DNA of 64,000 nucleotides, from assembly GCA_016704485.1 (NCBI GenBank), contig JADJAA010000001.1:434001-498000 (forward strand). The letters are read 5' to 3'. The notes under the pieces were generated by a model. It saw only the letters and a list, made by a program, of their open reading frames with translations, did not search any database and was not told the origin of the DNA. Below, one piece after another: positions 44,123 through 52,423 of the stretch. The translations under genes and the position numbers were made by a program. Numbering within the stretch: the stretch's first letter is position 1; each line of letters starts with the position of its first letter. The stretch comes from Flavobacteriales bacterium. Lineage in GTDB: Bacteria; Bacteroidota; Bacteroidia; Flavobacteriales_F; PHOS-HE28.

Positions 44123-45703
44123 TCAAAAGTCGTAATACCGGTTAAAGATCGATGTACCAAGGACCACGTAAACATAGGTGCTTTGAACGTTATCCGAAGT
44201 ATCCTGAAGATCTCTTCTGCGAACACCTACCGCAAAACGCAAATTCGTCTTTGGATTGAATAAATAAGAAGCATTAACATCCATGAAAAGAAGCTGTTGT
44301 TCCGGACCAGCCGTCGTTGAGGCACCGCTATCCGGTCGATTCAAATTGCTACCACGATTCTCCATTGATGTAGTATCCGGATGGTACAATGCAAGATTGA
44401 ATTTAGCCTGCAAACGTAACCGATCCGCGAAGGTCTTATCAATGATCGCGACAGCCTCACTGAAATAGGCTCCCATTGGGTGTGCCATGGCCAAACCACT
44501 GTGGACATAGTTCAATTGCACAGGATCCGCCATGTACATAAAGGGTTGTACGGAATTATATTCCAATTGAACGTTCAAGTGCTTTATGCCAAGGTCGAAC
44601 ATGCGGACGCCAGCCTGCCAAGCATAACGCTGGCGCTCCGGATCATCCGTCGCAAATTGACCATAGACATATCCTTTGTCAAACAGTTTTACCTTCAGGT
44701 CAGCACCTACGAGACTTTTATAAGGACCATGGAACCCGTTGGATAAAACGTTCACGCCGATCACCGGGTTCAATTCCAACGGATCAAATGGTCTAACCCC
44801 ATTGTTGTCGATATTGCGAAAGATCGTGCTTTCGAAAAGGCCAATTTCCACTCTGCCCAAGTTGACCCCAAGGTGATGGAATCGTGCACGCATCCATGAA
44901 AACAACGACTCACTGGATGCGCCGGTCAGTAAGCGATCCGCAAGTCCTACGCCATGTTGCAACTTGGTATGCCAAGTGGTGTATTGCCAGCGCTTATTCG
45001 GACTAATAAAACTGAACTCATAATACGGAGCAGGCAATGCGTTATCACTAAGTAACACTGACCGATAACCGTGACCTACGAAGTGTTTACCATGCCCGAG
45101 CTGGACATTGAACCATTTCGCTGGTGAGTAAGAAACGTTGGCTTGAGAAAAACCGTAGTCCATCTTGGCACCTCCAACGAATTTTACGCGCGCTTGGCCA
45201 CTTAATGTGCCATCAATACGTGTATCCAAAAAGAGGTATTGTGGAAGGATGGTTTGCGTTTCATGGAACATTGTTTGGAACGAAACCTTCGGACCAAGAT
45301 CCGCCGTGATCCTGAAACCACGTGTATTCTGGTAGTATTTATTCGTGTCGGAGTATAGCGTCGCGTCGCCCGGATCAAATCCGACCTCGAATGCAAAAAG
45401 CGGGTCGATCGTAAGCCTTGCATCGCCTTCATGCACATCAAGGAAGTGATCACGGTACAGCTTCTCGGTCAGACCATAGTAGTACTTCGTGGTGTCCTTA
45501 ATGTATCCAAGTGTTCCACTAAGGTCCAAGCGCGACTCGAGCATTGGTTTCAGTCCTGAGATGGCCCGGCTCTCAATTTTTGTCGCAACGCGTTCAATGG
45601 TTTCGCTATAGTCGTTCTGTAGGATCACCACGTTCTGTTGTGCGGACGCGGTAGAACATCCCCAGCAGAACACTAGAACGACAACTATGCGGATGGGGTT
45701 CAC
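44123..45703 (-). CDS. RemB/Wzi-like outer-membrane protein (paralog)
   Basis: 526 residues. Signal peptide ends CSTASAQ. Barrel segments with the same motif order as the neighbour: KWFNVQLGHGKHFVGHGYRSVLLSDNALPAPYYEFS, VNLGRVEIGLFESTIFRN, ELNPVIGVNVLSNGFHGPYKSLVG and LNVQLEYNSVQPFMYMADPVQLNYVHSGLAMAHPMGAYFS. It shares little overall identity but clearly the same fold. With the WecA-like gene between, the trio looks like a unit that makes and holds a surface polysaccharide. Confidence 0.8.
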   Translation of the reverse strand: MNPIRIVVVLVFCWGCSTASAQQNVVILQNDYSETIERVATKIESRAISGLKPMLESRLDLSGTLGYIKDTTKYYYGLTEKLYRDHFLDVHEGDARLTIDPLFAFEVGFDPGDATLYSDTNKYYQNTRGFRITADLGPKVSFQTMFHETQTILPQYLFLDTRIDGTLSGQARVKFVGGAKMDYGFSQANVSYSPAKWFNVQLGHGKHFVGHGYRSVLLSDNALPAPYYEFSFISPNKRWQYTTWHTKLQHGVGLADRLLTGASSESLFSWMRARFHHLGVNLGRVEIGLFESTIFRNIDNNGVRPFDPLELNPVIGVNVLSNGFHGPYKSLVGADLKVKLFDKGYVYGQFATDDPERQRYAWQAGVRMFDLGIKHLNVQLEYNSVQPFMYMADPVQLNYVHSGLAMAHPMGAYFSEAVAIIDKTFADRLRLQAKFNLALYHPDTTSMENRGSNLNRPDSGASTTAGPEQQLLFMDVNASYLFNPKTNLRFAVGVRRRDLQDTSDNVQSTYVYVVLGTSIFNRYYDF

Positions 45704-45798
45704 TGGAAATTCGCGTATGGGCCTGCAATGTAGGGCGGAAGTTCTTCATGCGATACACACGCCAGTTGAGCGTAAGGAGCACTCTGCAGCATAGCTGT

Positions 45799-45832
45799 AA
45801 AAAGAAGAACGCCCGACATATGCCGGGCGTTC
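45799..45832 (-). terminator. Terminator after fcl
   Basis: On the minus strand GAACGCCCG and CGGGCGTTC pair perfectly around an 8-base loop, and TTCTTTTT follows. It starts about 20 bases after the fcl stop and would end the gmd-fcl transcript. Confidence 0.85.
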
Positions 45833-45851
45833 AATTCTGTGGAAATGTGTT

Positions 45852-46790
45852 CTATGCTTTGGCCAGCTCACTTTTCGTAAATTCAGCGTAAACAGAAGTT
45901 ATGCCATCGCGTAGGTCGATCTTGTGTTTCCAGCCAAGCTTGTGCAGCTTACCGACATCCATCAATTTACGTGGGGTGCCGTCGGGTTTATCCGTATTCC
46001 ACTTGAGCTCACCTTCATACCCAACGATATCCTTGATCATCTCCGCTAGTGCTTTGATCGTTAGATCCTCGCCAGTTCCAATGTTCACGAACAACTCATC
46101 GTTGTAGTTAAGGAGCAAGAAATAACACGCATCCGCAAGGTCATCCACATGAAGGAATTCACGCATCGGCGAACCCGTGCCCCAAACTTCAACACTCACG
46201 GCATTGGTGATCTTGGCGGTGTGGAACTTGCGGATCAGAGCGGGTAATACGTGACTGTTGTTCAGGTCGTAATTATCATTCGGGCCATAGAGGTTCGTCG
46301 GCATGGCGCTGATGTAGTTGCGGTCATACTGCCTCCGGTAGCTTTCCGCCAATTTGATCCCTGCGATCTTGGCAATGGCATACGGCTCATTGGTCTGCTC
46401 CAATAAGCCAGTCATCAAGCTCTCTTCCTTCAACGGCTGTGGAGCCATTTTGGGATAGATACAGGAGCTTCCCAGGAACAACAGTTTCTTCACATCGTTC
46501 TCATGACTGGAATGGATGATGTTACTCTCGATCATCAAATTCTCATACAGGAACTGCGCGCGATACACGTTATTCGCATGGATACCACCAACTTTTGCCG
46601 CCGCGAGAATTACGTAAGCTGGTTTCTCCTTTGCGAAGAAATCGCGAACGGCCTGCTGGTTGGTGAGGTCCAATTCCTTGCTTGTCCGATACACTAAGTT
46701 CGTATGCCCTTCAGCAGTAAGCTTACGCACCAATGCACTTCCCACCATTCCACGATGGCCGGCTATGTAGATCTTGTCTGTCTTATTCAT
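45852..46790 (-). CDS. fcl: GDP-L-fucose synthase
   Basis: 312 residues. Rossmann GHRGMVGSALVRKL (about 11), LFLGSSCIYPKMAPQPLKEESLM, the catalytic Tyr-Lys pair in NEPYAIAKIAGIKLAESYR, TNLYGPNDNYDLNNSHVLPALIRKF, GSPMREFLHVDDLADACYFLL and DKPDGTPRKLMDVGKL. It epimerises and reduces GDP-4-keto-6-deoxymannose to GDP-L-fucose. Partner Gmd is encoded just upstream. Product feeds the surface polysaccharide genes nearby. Confidence 0.95.
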   Translation of the reverse strand: MNKTDKIYIAGHRGMVGSALVRKLTAEGHTNLVYRTSKELDLTNQQAVRDFFAKEKPAYVILAAAKVGGIHANNVYRAQFLYENLMIESNIIHSSHENDVKKLLFLGSSCIYPKMAPQPLKEESLMTGLLEQTNEPYAIAKIAGIKLAESYRRQYDRNYISAMPTNLYGPNDNYDLNNSHVLPALIRKFHTAKITNAVSVEVWGTGSPMREFLHVDDLADACYFLLLNYNDELFVNIGTGEDLTIKALAEMIKDIVGYEGELKWNTDKPDGTPRKLMDVGKLHKLGWKHKIDLRDGITSVYAEFTKSELAKA

Positions 46791-46819
46791 TGTTTATTAT
46801 TTAGAGCGATACAGGCATC

Positions 46820-46917
46820 ATGCCCCATTGTGGGCATAACTTGGTCACCATTCGGTCGGAACAAATTCCACTTCTGGGCGCATCATGACGCGCTTCCGGG
46901 CGCATCATGATGCGCCC
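46820..46917. repeat. Hairpin and 20-bp palindrome between gmd and fcl
   Basis: The 151-bp gap holds a hairpin ATGCCC/GGGCAT (46820-46837) and a perfect 20-bp palindrome GGGCGCATCATGATGCGCCC (46898-46917). Just before the palindrome is a partial direct copy, GGGCGCATCATGACGCGC (46876-46893). Only the palindrome is self-complementary over its full length. No open frame is supported here. Confidence 0.75.
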
Positions 46918-46941
46918 CTCCAGAACGATTGCCGGTTGCCG

Positions 46942-48159
46942 TCATTCCTGTTCGTGCAAAATGGTATGCCCGCCTTTCTTCAGATAGACATCCCGCTTGA
47001 ACAATTCGATATCACTTTGAACCATTTCGGAAACCAATGCCTTGAGGTCGTATTTGTGTTTCCATCCAAGAACGCGCCTTGCTTTGGAAGGATCCCCCTC
47101 CAAATGATCCACCTCTGCTGGACGGTAGTAGCGCGGGTCAATGGCAACAAGTACCTTGCCTGTTTTCTTATCGCAGCCCTTCTCCTTCGCACCTTTACCT
47201 TTCCATTCCAACTTCACCCCGGTCTGGGCAAAAGCGAGTTCGATGAAATGACGTACGGTGTAGGTCTTTCCGGTAGCGAGAACAAAGTCGTCGGCCTTCT
47301 TGGCCTGTAACATCAACCACATTCCTTCTACGTAGTCCTTTGCGTGGCCCCAATCCCGCTTCGAATCGATATTTCCAAGATACAATGCATCCTGTAATCC
47401 TAAACTGATCTTCGCTACCGCGCGGGTGATCTTACGTGTTACGAAGGTCTCTCCGCGTAATGGACTTTCATGGTTGAAGAGGATCCCATTACATGCGAAC
47501 ATATTATAGCTCTCGCGGTAATTCTTGGTGATCCAGAACCCATAAAGTTTGGCCACGCCGTAAGGACTTTTCGGATAGAAGGGTGTTTCCTCGTTCTGCG
47601 CTCTCGGCAGTACACCACCGTACAGTTCACTGGTGCTTGCCTGATAGAAACGGGTCTTCTTTTCCATACCGAGGATGCGGATGGCTTCCAGAAAACGCAA
47701 TGTTCCAATACCGTCCGCATTGGCCGTGTACTCCGGCATTTCAAAGCTCACCGCAACATGGCTCATTGCCGCCAGATTATAGATCTCATCCGGCTGGATC
47801 TCCTTGACCAACCTGAGGCAATTGACACTGTCGGTGAGGTCACCATAATGCAAATGGAACGGACGGCCTTTCTCATGCATGTCATGATATAAGTGGTCGA
47901 TACGATCGGTATTGAACAAGGAGCTACGGCGCTTAACACCGTGAACTTCGTATCCTTTGTTCAGCAATAGTTCGCTTAAGTACGCTCCGTCCTGCCCGGT
48001 AACACCAGTGATCAACGCTACTTTGCGCTTCTTGGGTGCAGCCACCGGTTTCTTAGCCTCTGTCGCTTTCTTCGTCACCACTTTCGCAGTGGGCTTCTTC
48101 GCAGCGGCAACTTTAGTTACGGTCGTGCGAGTCTTTGTTGTCTTCCGTTTGGTGCTCAT
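46942..48159 (-). CDS. gmd: GDP-mannose 4,6-dehydratase with histone-H1-like N-terminal tail
   Basis: 405 residues. The enzyme core starts near residue 46: KVALITGVTGQDGAYLSELLLNKGYEVHG, DLTDSVNCLRLVKEIQPDEIYNLAAMSHVAVSFE, the active Ser/Thr-Tyr-Lys set FYQASTSELYGG and PYGVAKLYGFWITKNYRESY, and DPRYYRPAEVDHLEGDPSKARRVLGW. The usual length is near 350-370. The extra first 45 residues are Lys, Ala, Thr and Pro rich (TKVAAAKKPTAKVVTKK) like histone H1 or Hc1-type tails, which is not normal for Gmd. Makes GDP-4-keto-6-deoxy-D-mannose for Fcl. Confidence 0.95.
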   Translation of the reverse strand: MSTKRKTTKTRTTVTKVAAAKKPTAKVVTKKATEAKKPVAAPKKRKVALITGVTGQDGAYLSELLLNKGYEVHGVKRRSSLFNTDRIDHLYHDMHEKGRPFHLHYGDLTDSVNCLRLVKEIQPDEIYNLAAMSHVAVSFEMPEYTANADGIGTLRFLEAIRILGMEKKTRFYQASTSELYGGVLPRAQNEETPFYPKSPYGVAKLYGFWITKNYRESYNMFACNGILFNHESPLRGETFVTRKITRAVAKISLGLQDALYLGNIDSKRDWGHAKDYVEGMWLMLQAKKADDFVLATGKTYTVRHFIELAFAQTGVKLEWKGKGAKEKGCDKKTGKVLVAIDPRYYRPAEVDHLEGDPSKARRVLGWKHKYDLKALVSEMVQSDIELFKRDVYLKKGGHTILHEQE

Positions 48160-48165
48160 GTGTGC

Positions 48166-49005
48166 TTATTGTACGATGAACCAATTGTTCACCAATTCGT
48201 TCTTGTTGTATCTCATTGGACCGTCCGTGGTCACATCGATCAATTCTTTTCCTGCTTCGTTCGCAATGGCATGTCCGGCAGCAGTATCCCACTCCATGGT
48301 GGGTGCATACCGCGGATACACATCGGCCTTGCCTTCTGCTACCAAACAGATCTTCAACGCACTGCCCATGGCCGTTAACTCCACGGTGCCATGCTCTTCT
48401 TCCTTTTTGGCAATGAATGCGGCCGTCTCCGGACTTTGATGGGAGCGGCTGGCGACAATTGTGTAGTTCGTCGTCTTCTGAATCAATGGCAATCTATGCG
48501 ACATAGCGGCACGTTCATACGCGTTGGTAACGGAAAAGGTTGCTGCTTGCTCGTGCTTGTATGCACCGCCACCTGCCCATGAAAAATAGAGCACATCCGT
48601 AACAGGTACATACAACACACCTAGGATCGGGGAACTTGTTCCGAGCGGACCGGCCGGCTGATCGTCGCGTTCCATCAATGCGATATTGATGGTGAACTCA
48701 CCGTTTCGTTTTATGAACTCCTTTGTGCCATCCAGGGGATCCACCAACCAGTAACGATCCCATTTCTGGCGTTCATTCACCGTCAATGTTCTGCCTTCTT
48801 CGCTCAGAACCGGGTAGCCTGTTTCCGTTAGCACCTTCACTATGGCCGCATGTGCACGCAGGTCCGCTTCGGTGAGCGGTGAGCGATCATCCTTCAACGT
48901 TACTTCAACAGGTCTGGAATAAACTTCCAAAATTTCTTCTCCAGCTTTGAACGCGGCGCTTATAGCGGCGTTCAGATGTGGTAGTAGTTCGGATCCGGCT
49001 TGCAT
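48166..49005 (-). CDS. cysQ: 3'(2'),5'-bisphosphate nucleotidase CysQ
   Basis: 279 residues. Inositol-monophosphatase fold with SPLTEADLRAHAAI, PVLSEEG (metal-binding Glu), the core YWLVDPLDGTKEFIKRNGEFTINIALME and YPRYAPTMEWDTAAGHAIANEAG. CysQ removes the 3' phosphate from PAP, the side product of sulfate activation. Six bases from the gmd start (gene order cysQ-gmd on the minus strand), so probably co-transcribed. Confidence 0.92.
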   Translation of the reverse strand: MQAGSELLPHLNAAISAAFKAGEEILEVYSRPVEVTLKDDRSPLTEADLRAHAAIVKVLTETGYPVLSEEGRTLTVNERQKWDRYWLVDPLDGTKEFIKRNGEFTINIALMERDDQPAGPLGTSSPILGVLYVPVTDVLYFSWAGGGAYKHEQAATFSVTNAYERAAMSHRLPLIQKTTNYTIVASRSHQSPETAAFIAKKEEEHGTVELTAMGSALKICLVAEGKADVYPRYAPTMEWDTAAGHAIANEAGKELIDVTTDGPMRYNKNELVNNWFIVQ

Positions 49006-49315
49006 GCAATGGCCAAAGTTAACCGGGCATGTCCGTAGCGAAACTCCGGTAACGGGCAGATGTCAAAACCGAATTGTGTGTAGAACATGGCAAACAAAAA
49101 TTGTTCAACGGGCTTTCCATCACTGCGCTATGTGGCACCGGATGCGTTATCGGGTTCCAACATAAAGCCTGAACTGCACGGGGTCCGTGGAACCGGTCGA
49201 TCACTTTAATGTTCTGTATCAACGAAAAACCCGGCAGCCTATGGTCCACTTACGCAGAACCAAGACTACCGGGAAGCTCTTATGGACCTACAGCAGATCC
49301 AAGAATGCTGTTCGA
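49006..49315. other. 310-bp spacer with no supported gene
   Basis: Separates the cysQ start from the DUF5679 stop. Short frames on both strands lack recognisable sequence, signal peptides or start context. I see no strong hairpin or repeat in it. Confidence 0.5.
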
Positions 49316-49471
49316 TCAGGCCTTGCCCATGATCTTGAACATGCCTGTGCCGCACTTGGTGCACGTGCCCTTCATGGCACGACGCCCGTTGGCCATAATG
49401 TTCTCTTTCGGATCTTTCATCATCCGTTTTGCTTTGCACTTTACGCAATAGCCTTCTACTTCAGCTGCCAT
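49316..49471 (-). CDS. DUF5679 zinc-ribbon-like protein
   Basis: 51 residues from ATG 49471. Two Cys-x2-Cys pairs: GYCVKCKAKRMMKDPKE and GTCTKCGTGMFKIMG, with ANGRRAMKG between, the usual pattern of DUF5679. Likely binds one zinc. Function unknown. It stands alone on the minus strand, about 80 bp after the CsaA-like gene. Confidence 0.8.
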   Translation of the reverse strand: MAAEVEGYCVKCKAKRMMKDPKENIMANGRRAMKGTCTKCGTGMFKIMGKA

Positions 49472-49553
49472 ATTCTTTGGAGTTTTGAGGTTAGTTATGT
49501 CATGCAAGGTAACTGGATCGCAGGTTTATTGTCCTATTGGTTTTCAACACGTG

Positions 49554-49889
49554 TTAGCGGATAACCGTACCATTGGGCACCTTTCGTTCTACTGTGGCAA
49601 CGACAATGTGACCATTCTCATCCGGAAAACCGGTCACCAAACACTGCGACATCACGCTCCCTACCTGCTTTTCCGGGAAGTTCATTACTGCCATCACCTG
49701 CAACTCAATGAGGTCCTCTTTGTTGTAGTTCCTCGTAATCTGCGCACTGCTCCGCTTAATACCGTAAGGGCCAAAGTCGATGGTCAGGACGTAAGCAGGG
49801 TTGCGTGCGTTGGGCAGATCGGTCGCGGTAAGAACAGTGCCAATACAGATCAGCACTTTCTCAAGATCGGACAAATGGACCATTTCCAT
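49554..49889 (-). CDS. CsaA-like tRNA-binding-domain protein
   Basis: 111 residues with the EMAP-II/Trbp-type OB fold: DLEKVLICIGTVLTATDLPNARNPAYVLTIDFGPYGIKRSSAQITRNY, LIELQVMAVMNFPEKQVGSVMSQCLVTGFPDENG. Length and motifs fit CsaA, a dimer that binds tRNA and has been described as an export chaperone. It starts 20 bp after the SRPBCC stop on the same strand, so probably the third gene of the ArsR unit. Confidence 0.88.
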   Translation of the reverse strand: MEMVHLSDLEKVLICIGTVLTATDLPNARNPAYVLTIDFGPYGIKRSSAQITRNYNKEDLIELQVMAVMNFPEKQVGSVMSQCLVTGFPDENGHIVVATVERKVPNGTVIR

Positions 49890-49909
49890 GAGGTTCTATT
49901 GCGATAGAC

Positions 49910-50440
49910 TCACACTTTGCCCAACCGCTCATGGTATCGGGCATTCAAAATTTCATGCTTTGGCCAGAACGCTGGAGCGATCCGGTTGTGCATATGTTCG
50001 ACCAGAATATCCAAATGTGTATGCCAGCCACCTGAAATACTGAGCAGGTCCTTGTGATCCGGTAGTCGGTGGTGCGTGAGTACCAAGAGCACTTCATTGC
50101 CTTTTTCAGTTAATTCGAATACCACTTCGGAGAGTGCCTCCGCACGAGCACCCCATGTAAACCCGAGCACATTGGGTGGTTCGCAACGTGTGATCTTAGC
50201 TGCCATTCTGTGTCCCTGTGCATATTTCTCAGGCGTCTCACTGGGTGCAGCATCCAAGGTGCTGTGCAACCAGAACAGGTCAACTTCACCGCCAACACGC
50301 AGATCCATGTTTCCACTGGCCAGCCATTTGGTACGTTTTTCCGACTCGGTAAGGTAGGCCCATACGCGCTCGATAGGCCCAGGTAATAAGCGCTCGAAGC
50401 GGATGGTATTCGGCGCTATGATGGTTCCGTACTTGTTCAT
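49910..50440 (-). CDS. SRPBCC/AHSA1-domain protein
   Basis: 176 residues. AHSA1 (START-like) fold with TIRFERLLPGPIERVWAYLTESEKRTKWLASG, DLRVGGEVDLFW, ITRCEPPNVLGFTWG, VVFELTEKGNEVLLVLTHHRL and GGWHTHLDILVEHM. Such proteins bind small hydrophobic ligands and very often sit in an operon with an ArsR regulator, as here (26-bp gap). Ligand unknown. Confidence 0.88.
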   Translation of the reverse strand: MNKYGTIIAPNTIRFERLLPGPIERVWAYLTESEKRTKWLASGNMDLRVGGEVDLFWLHSTLDAAPSETPEKYAQGHRMAAKITRCEPPNVLGFTWGARAEALSEVVFELTEKGNEVLLVLTHHRLPDHKDLLSISGGWHTHLDILVEHMHNRIAPAFWPKHEILNARYHERLGKV

Positions 50441-50466
50441 CTTCGTTGTTGTTCGTTAGTTGAATT

Positions 50467-50802
50467 TCATTCTTTAGTGGCATCCTCGGTTCGAAGGAGT
50501 TGTTCCAAAGCATCCAAGCGACCGCCCCAGAACATCCGCGTCTCCTCCATCCATTGCGCCGCAGAATCCAAGGGTGCGGACCGATAACTTAGAAAATGGT
50601 CGCGTCCTTTCCTGCGACGCTTGACCAGTTTGGCGCGCTCAAGTACGAGGATGTGCTTGCTCACGGCATTCAGCGACAATCGAAAGGGTTGTGCTAGCTC
50701 TGTCACACGTGCCTCGCCCATTGATAAGCGTTCCAGGATCGCACGGCGCGTTGGATCCGCAAGTGCTAAGAGCGTCCTATCAATGGTTCCGTGATCCGTC
50801 AT
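50467..50802 (-). CDS. ArsR-family transcriptional regulator
   Basis: 111 residues from ATG 50802. Winged helix with ALADPTRRAILERLSMGEARVTELAQPFRLSLNAVSKHILVLERAKLVKRRRKGRDHFLSY. No CxC metal motif is visible, so it is not a classic arsenic sensor. The tail (WMEETRMFWGGRLDALEQLL) is typical of regulators paired with SRPBCC proteins. A 10-bp inverted repeat lies 12 bases upstream, which suggests self-regulation. Confidence 0.92.
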   Translation of the reverse strand: MTDHGTIDRTLLALADPTRRAILERLSMGEARVTELAQPFRLSLNAVSKHILVLERAKLVKRRRKGRDHFLSYRSAPLDSAAQWMEETRMFWGGRLDALEQLLRTEDATKE

Positions 50803-50808
50803 TGGGTA

Positions 50809-50837
50809 CAAATATATTCAACCTTTTGGTTGAATAT
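50809..50837 (-). promoter_or_regulatory. ArsR operator and overlapping -7 box
   Basis: ATATTCAACC and GGTTGAATAT (50814-50837) are perfect 10-bp arms around TTTT. On the minus strand a -7 box TATATTTG (50816-50809) overlaps its inner end. The ATG follows the box by six bases, so the transcript may be leaderless. A repressor bound to the palindrome would block RNA polymerase. Confidence 0.7.
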
Positions 50838-50914
50838 TAAAAACATGCCTTTCACAATGAAGATCCTAGGGAGAATGTGATAATGGCCTGGACCAAACCC
50901 TAATGTGAACACTA

Positions 50915-50922
50915 TACTTTTG
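50915..50922 (+). promoter_or_regulatory. -7 box for the divergent methyltransferase gene
   Basis: TACTTTTG fits TAnnTTTG and lies ten bases before ATG 50933, implying a very short or absent leader. No clear -33 TTG is present. Confidence 0.4.
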
Positions 50923-50932
50923 TTCCACTCGG

Positions 50933-51589
50933 ATGCCGATAACAACTCCGCAACCCCGATCGGATCCAAAATGGGTCGAAGCTCGGTTCGATCGGATCGC
51001 CAGATCGTACTGGTTGTTCGAGCGATTGTTCATTGTGCCACGTTCAGCGCGGACCCGAGCTATTGGAAAGCTGGGCCTAGGGCCGGACGACCGGGTTCTT
51101 ACAGTTGGATGTGGGAGTTTCCCCGAACTGTGCGAACTTTCAACCTTGGTCGGGCCGAAAGGGGCGGTGGTCGGTATCGATCTCTCCGAGAAAATGCTTA
51201 GAAGAGCCTATGCAAAAAAGACAGAACTTCAGCTCAACAATACAGAGCTGATCCATGCCAACATATTCAATTACACCAACGAACAGTCGTTCAACGCGAT
51301 CTACTTCCCTTACTCATTGACAAGTTTCGGAGAACCTCATCGTGTGTTGCGGCACATTTGGGATTTGTTGGAACCTGGGGGACGACTGGTGGTTCTTGAT
51401 GCACAAATACCCGCGATGGTCCGTCCATGGGCCGGACCAGCAATGCCGTTGATCCGATCTTTCATGGAACGAACCGTGGTTGGCGACCCGGACATGGAGC
51501 CATTGGCAGAATTGAAGAAACTCGGTTCACCCGTTCAAGTGGAATACATGCGCGGTGGCGCACACTTTATCGCGCAGATCGAAAAATAG
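50933..51589 (+). CDS. Class I SAM-dependent methyltransferase
   Basis: 218 residues. Motif I DRVLTVGCGSFPELCELSTLVGPKGAVVGIDLSEKMLRRA, IHANIFNYTNEQSFNAIYFPYSLTSFGEP and LEPGGRLVVLDAQIP give a UbiE/Coq5-like fold. The Gly-rich motif reads GCGSF, slightly off the usual GCGTG. Divergent from the arsR unit and could share its control region. Substrate unknown. Confidence 0.82.
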   Translation: MPITTPQPRSDPKWVEARFDRIARSYWLFERLFIVPRSARTRAIGKLGLGPDDRVLTVGCGSFPELCELSTLVGPKGAVVGIDLSEKMLRRAYAKKTELQLNNTELIHANIFNYTNEQSFNAIYFPYSLTSFGEPHRVLRHIWDLLEPGGRLVVLDAQIPAMVRPWAGPAMPLIRSFMERTVVGDPDMEPLAELKKLGSPVQVEYMRGGAHFIAQIEK

Positions 51590-51605
51590 CCCAATGGGGT
51601 CGCTA

Positions 51606-52328
51606 TCAGAAATGATAGTTGACGGATAACGTCCGTAGCGGGTTGGCGAAATTCACGAATTCACACTTCCCTTGTTCTGCTTTCACATTGTCGCGTGTTC
51701 TGCCAATTCCGATCGCATAACTACCCTCTCCGGATATGGAGAAATGCGTGGTGGCATGGAAACGGATGCCGAACAACGGTGATGCCAGAACCTGTTTTGT
51801 AACGGTGTTGATATCAGCTGAGACAGGTTCGATCATCGGACCTGCGTAATTCACGTAAATCCCTTTTTGCTGGATCCGGCGGTAAGAAAAGTCCATACCT
51901 ACGAAAGGCTGTAATCGCGAACTACACAAGCTTCGCTCCAGTCCTAAACGCGCTTCTACCGCTGTCATGTTCACTGACTTGTAAAAATCACTTGCTACAG
52001 GAACGTCCACTCCTGCCAACCGGGTCCCTTCTTGATCCTTGGAACGGAATACATCGAGTCCCATTCGCAGTGCGCCTTTGTTGCAATGTGCCTTATACAT
52101 GAATCCATTGCCGTAGCTCCAGTCGCCCCCTTTCGGCCCTTTAGTGCCTAGTTCTGCATTGATCCAACTTACAGCATTGAACCCGATCTCCTGCCTTCCG
52201 AATTCAGGTGATTCACTGGATAACGGACAATTGCCATGCGTGAGTGGGCATTCTTTCTGAGCGGCTGCTCCGAGTTGGAATGTACCAAGAACGATGCTGA
52301 GAACAAGTATGCGCTGGTTGTGTGGCAT
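51606..52328 (-). CDS. Secreted or outer-membrane barrel protein
   Basis: 240 residues from ATG 52328. Signal peptide ends LGAAAQ. A Cys pair (CPLTHGNCPLS) opens the mature part. Strands such as LRMGLDVFRSKDQ, VEARLGLERSLCSSRLQPFVGMDFSYRRIQ, LFGIRFHATTHFSISGEGSYAIGIG and LRTLSVNYHF suggest a small outer-membrane barrel. No family name. The longer frame from 52469 overlaps the aldehyde dehydrogenase end and is not used. Confidence 0.65.
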   Translation of the reverse strand: MPHNQRILVLSIVLGTFQLGAAAQKECPLTHGNCPLSSESPEFGRQEIGFNAVSWINAELGTKGPKGGDWSYGNGFMYKAHCNKGALRMGLDVFRSKDQEGTRLAGVDVPVASDFYKSVNMTAVEARLGLERSLCSSRLQPFVGMDFSYRRIQQKGIYVNYAGPMIEPVSADINTVTKQVLASPLFGIRFHATTHFSISGEGSYAIGIGRTRDNVKAEQGKCEFVNFANPLRTLSVNYHF

Positions 52329-52423
52329 GATGCTGTTGTTAAAGCGAAGGTATGTAACCCACTGAAATTTTGTGGGATCTGCAATTGGTCGTAGGATATC
52401 CACGCACATGACATTAACCGTCC

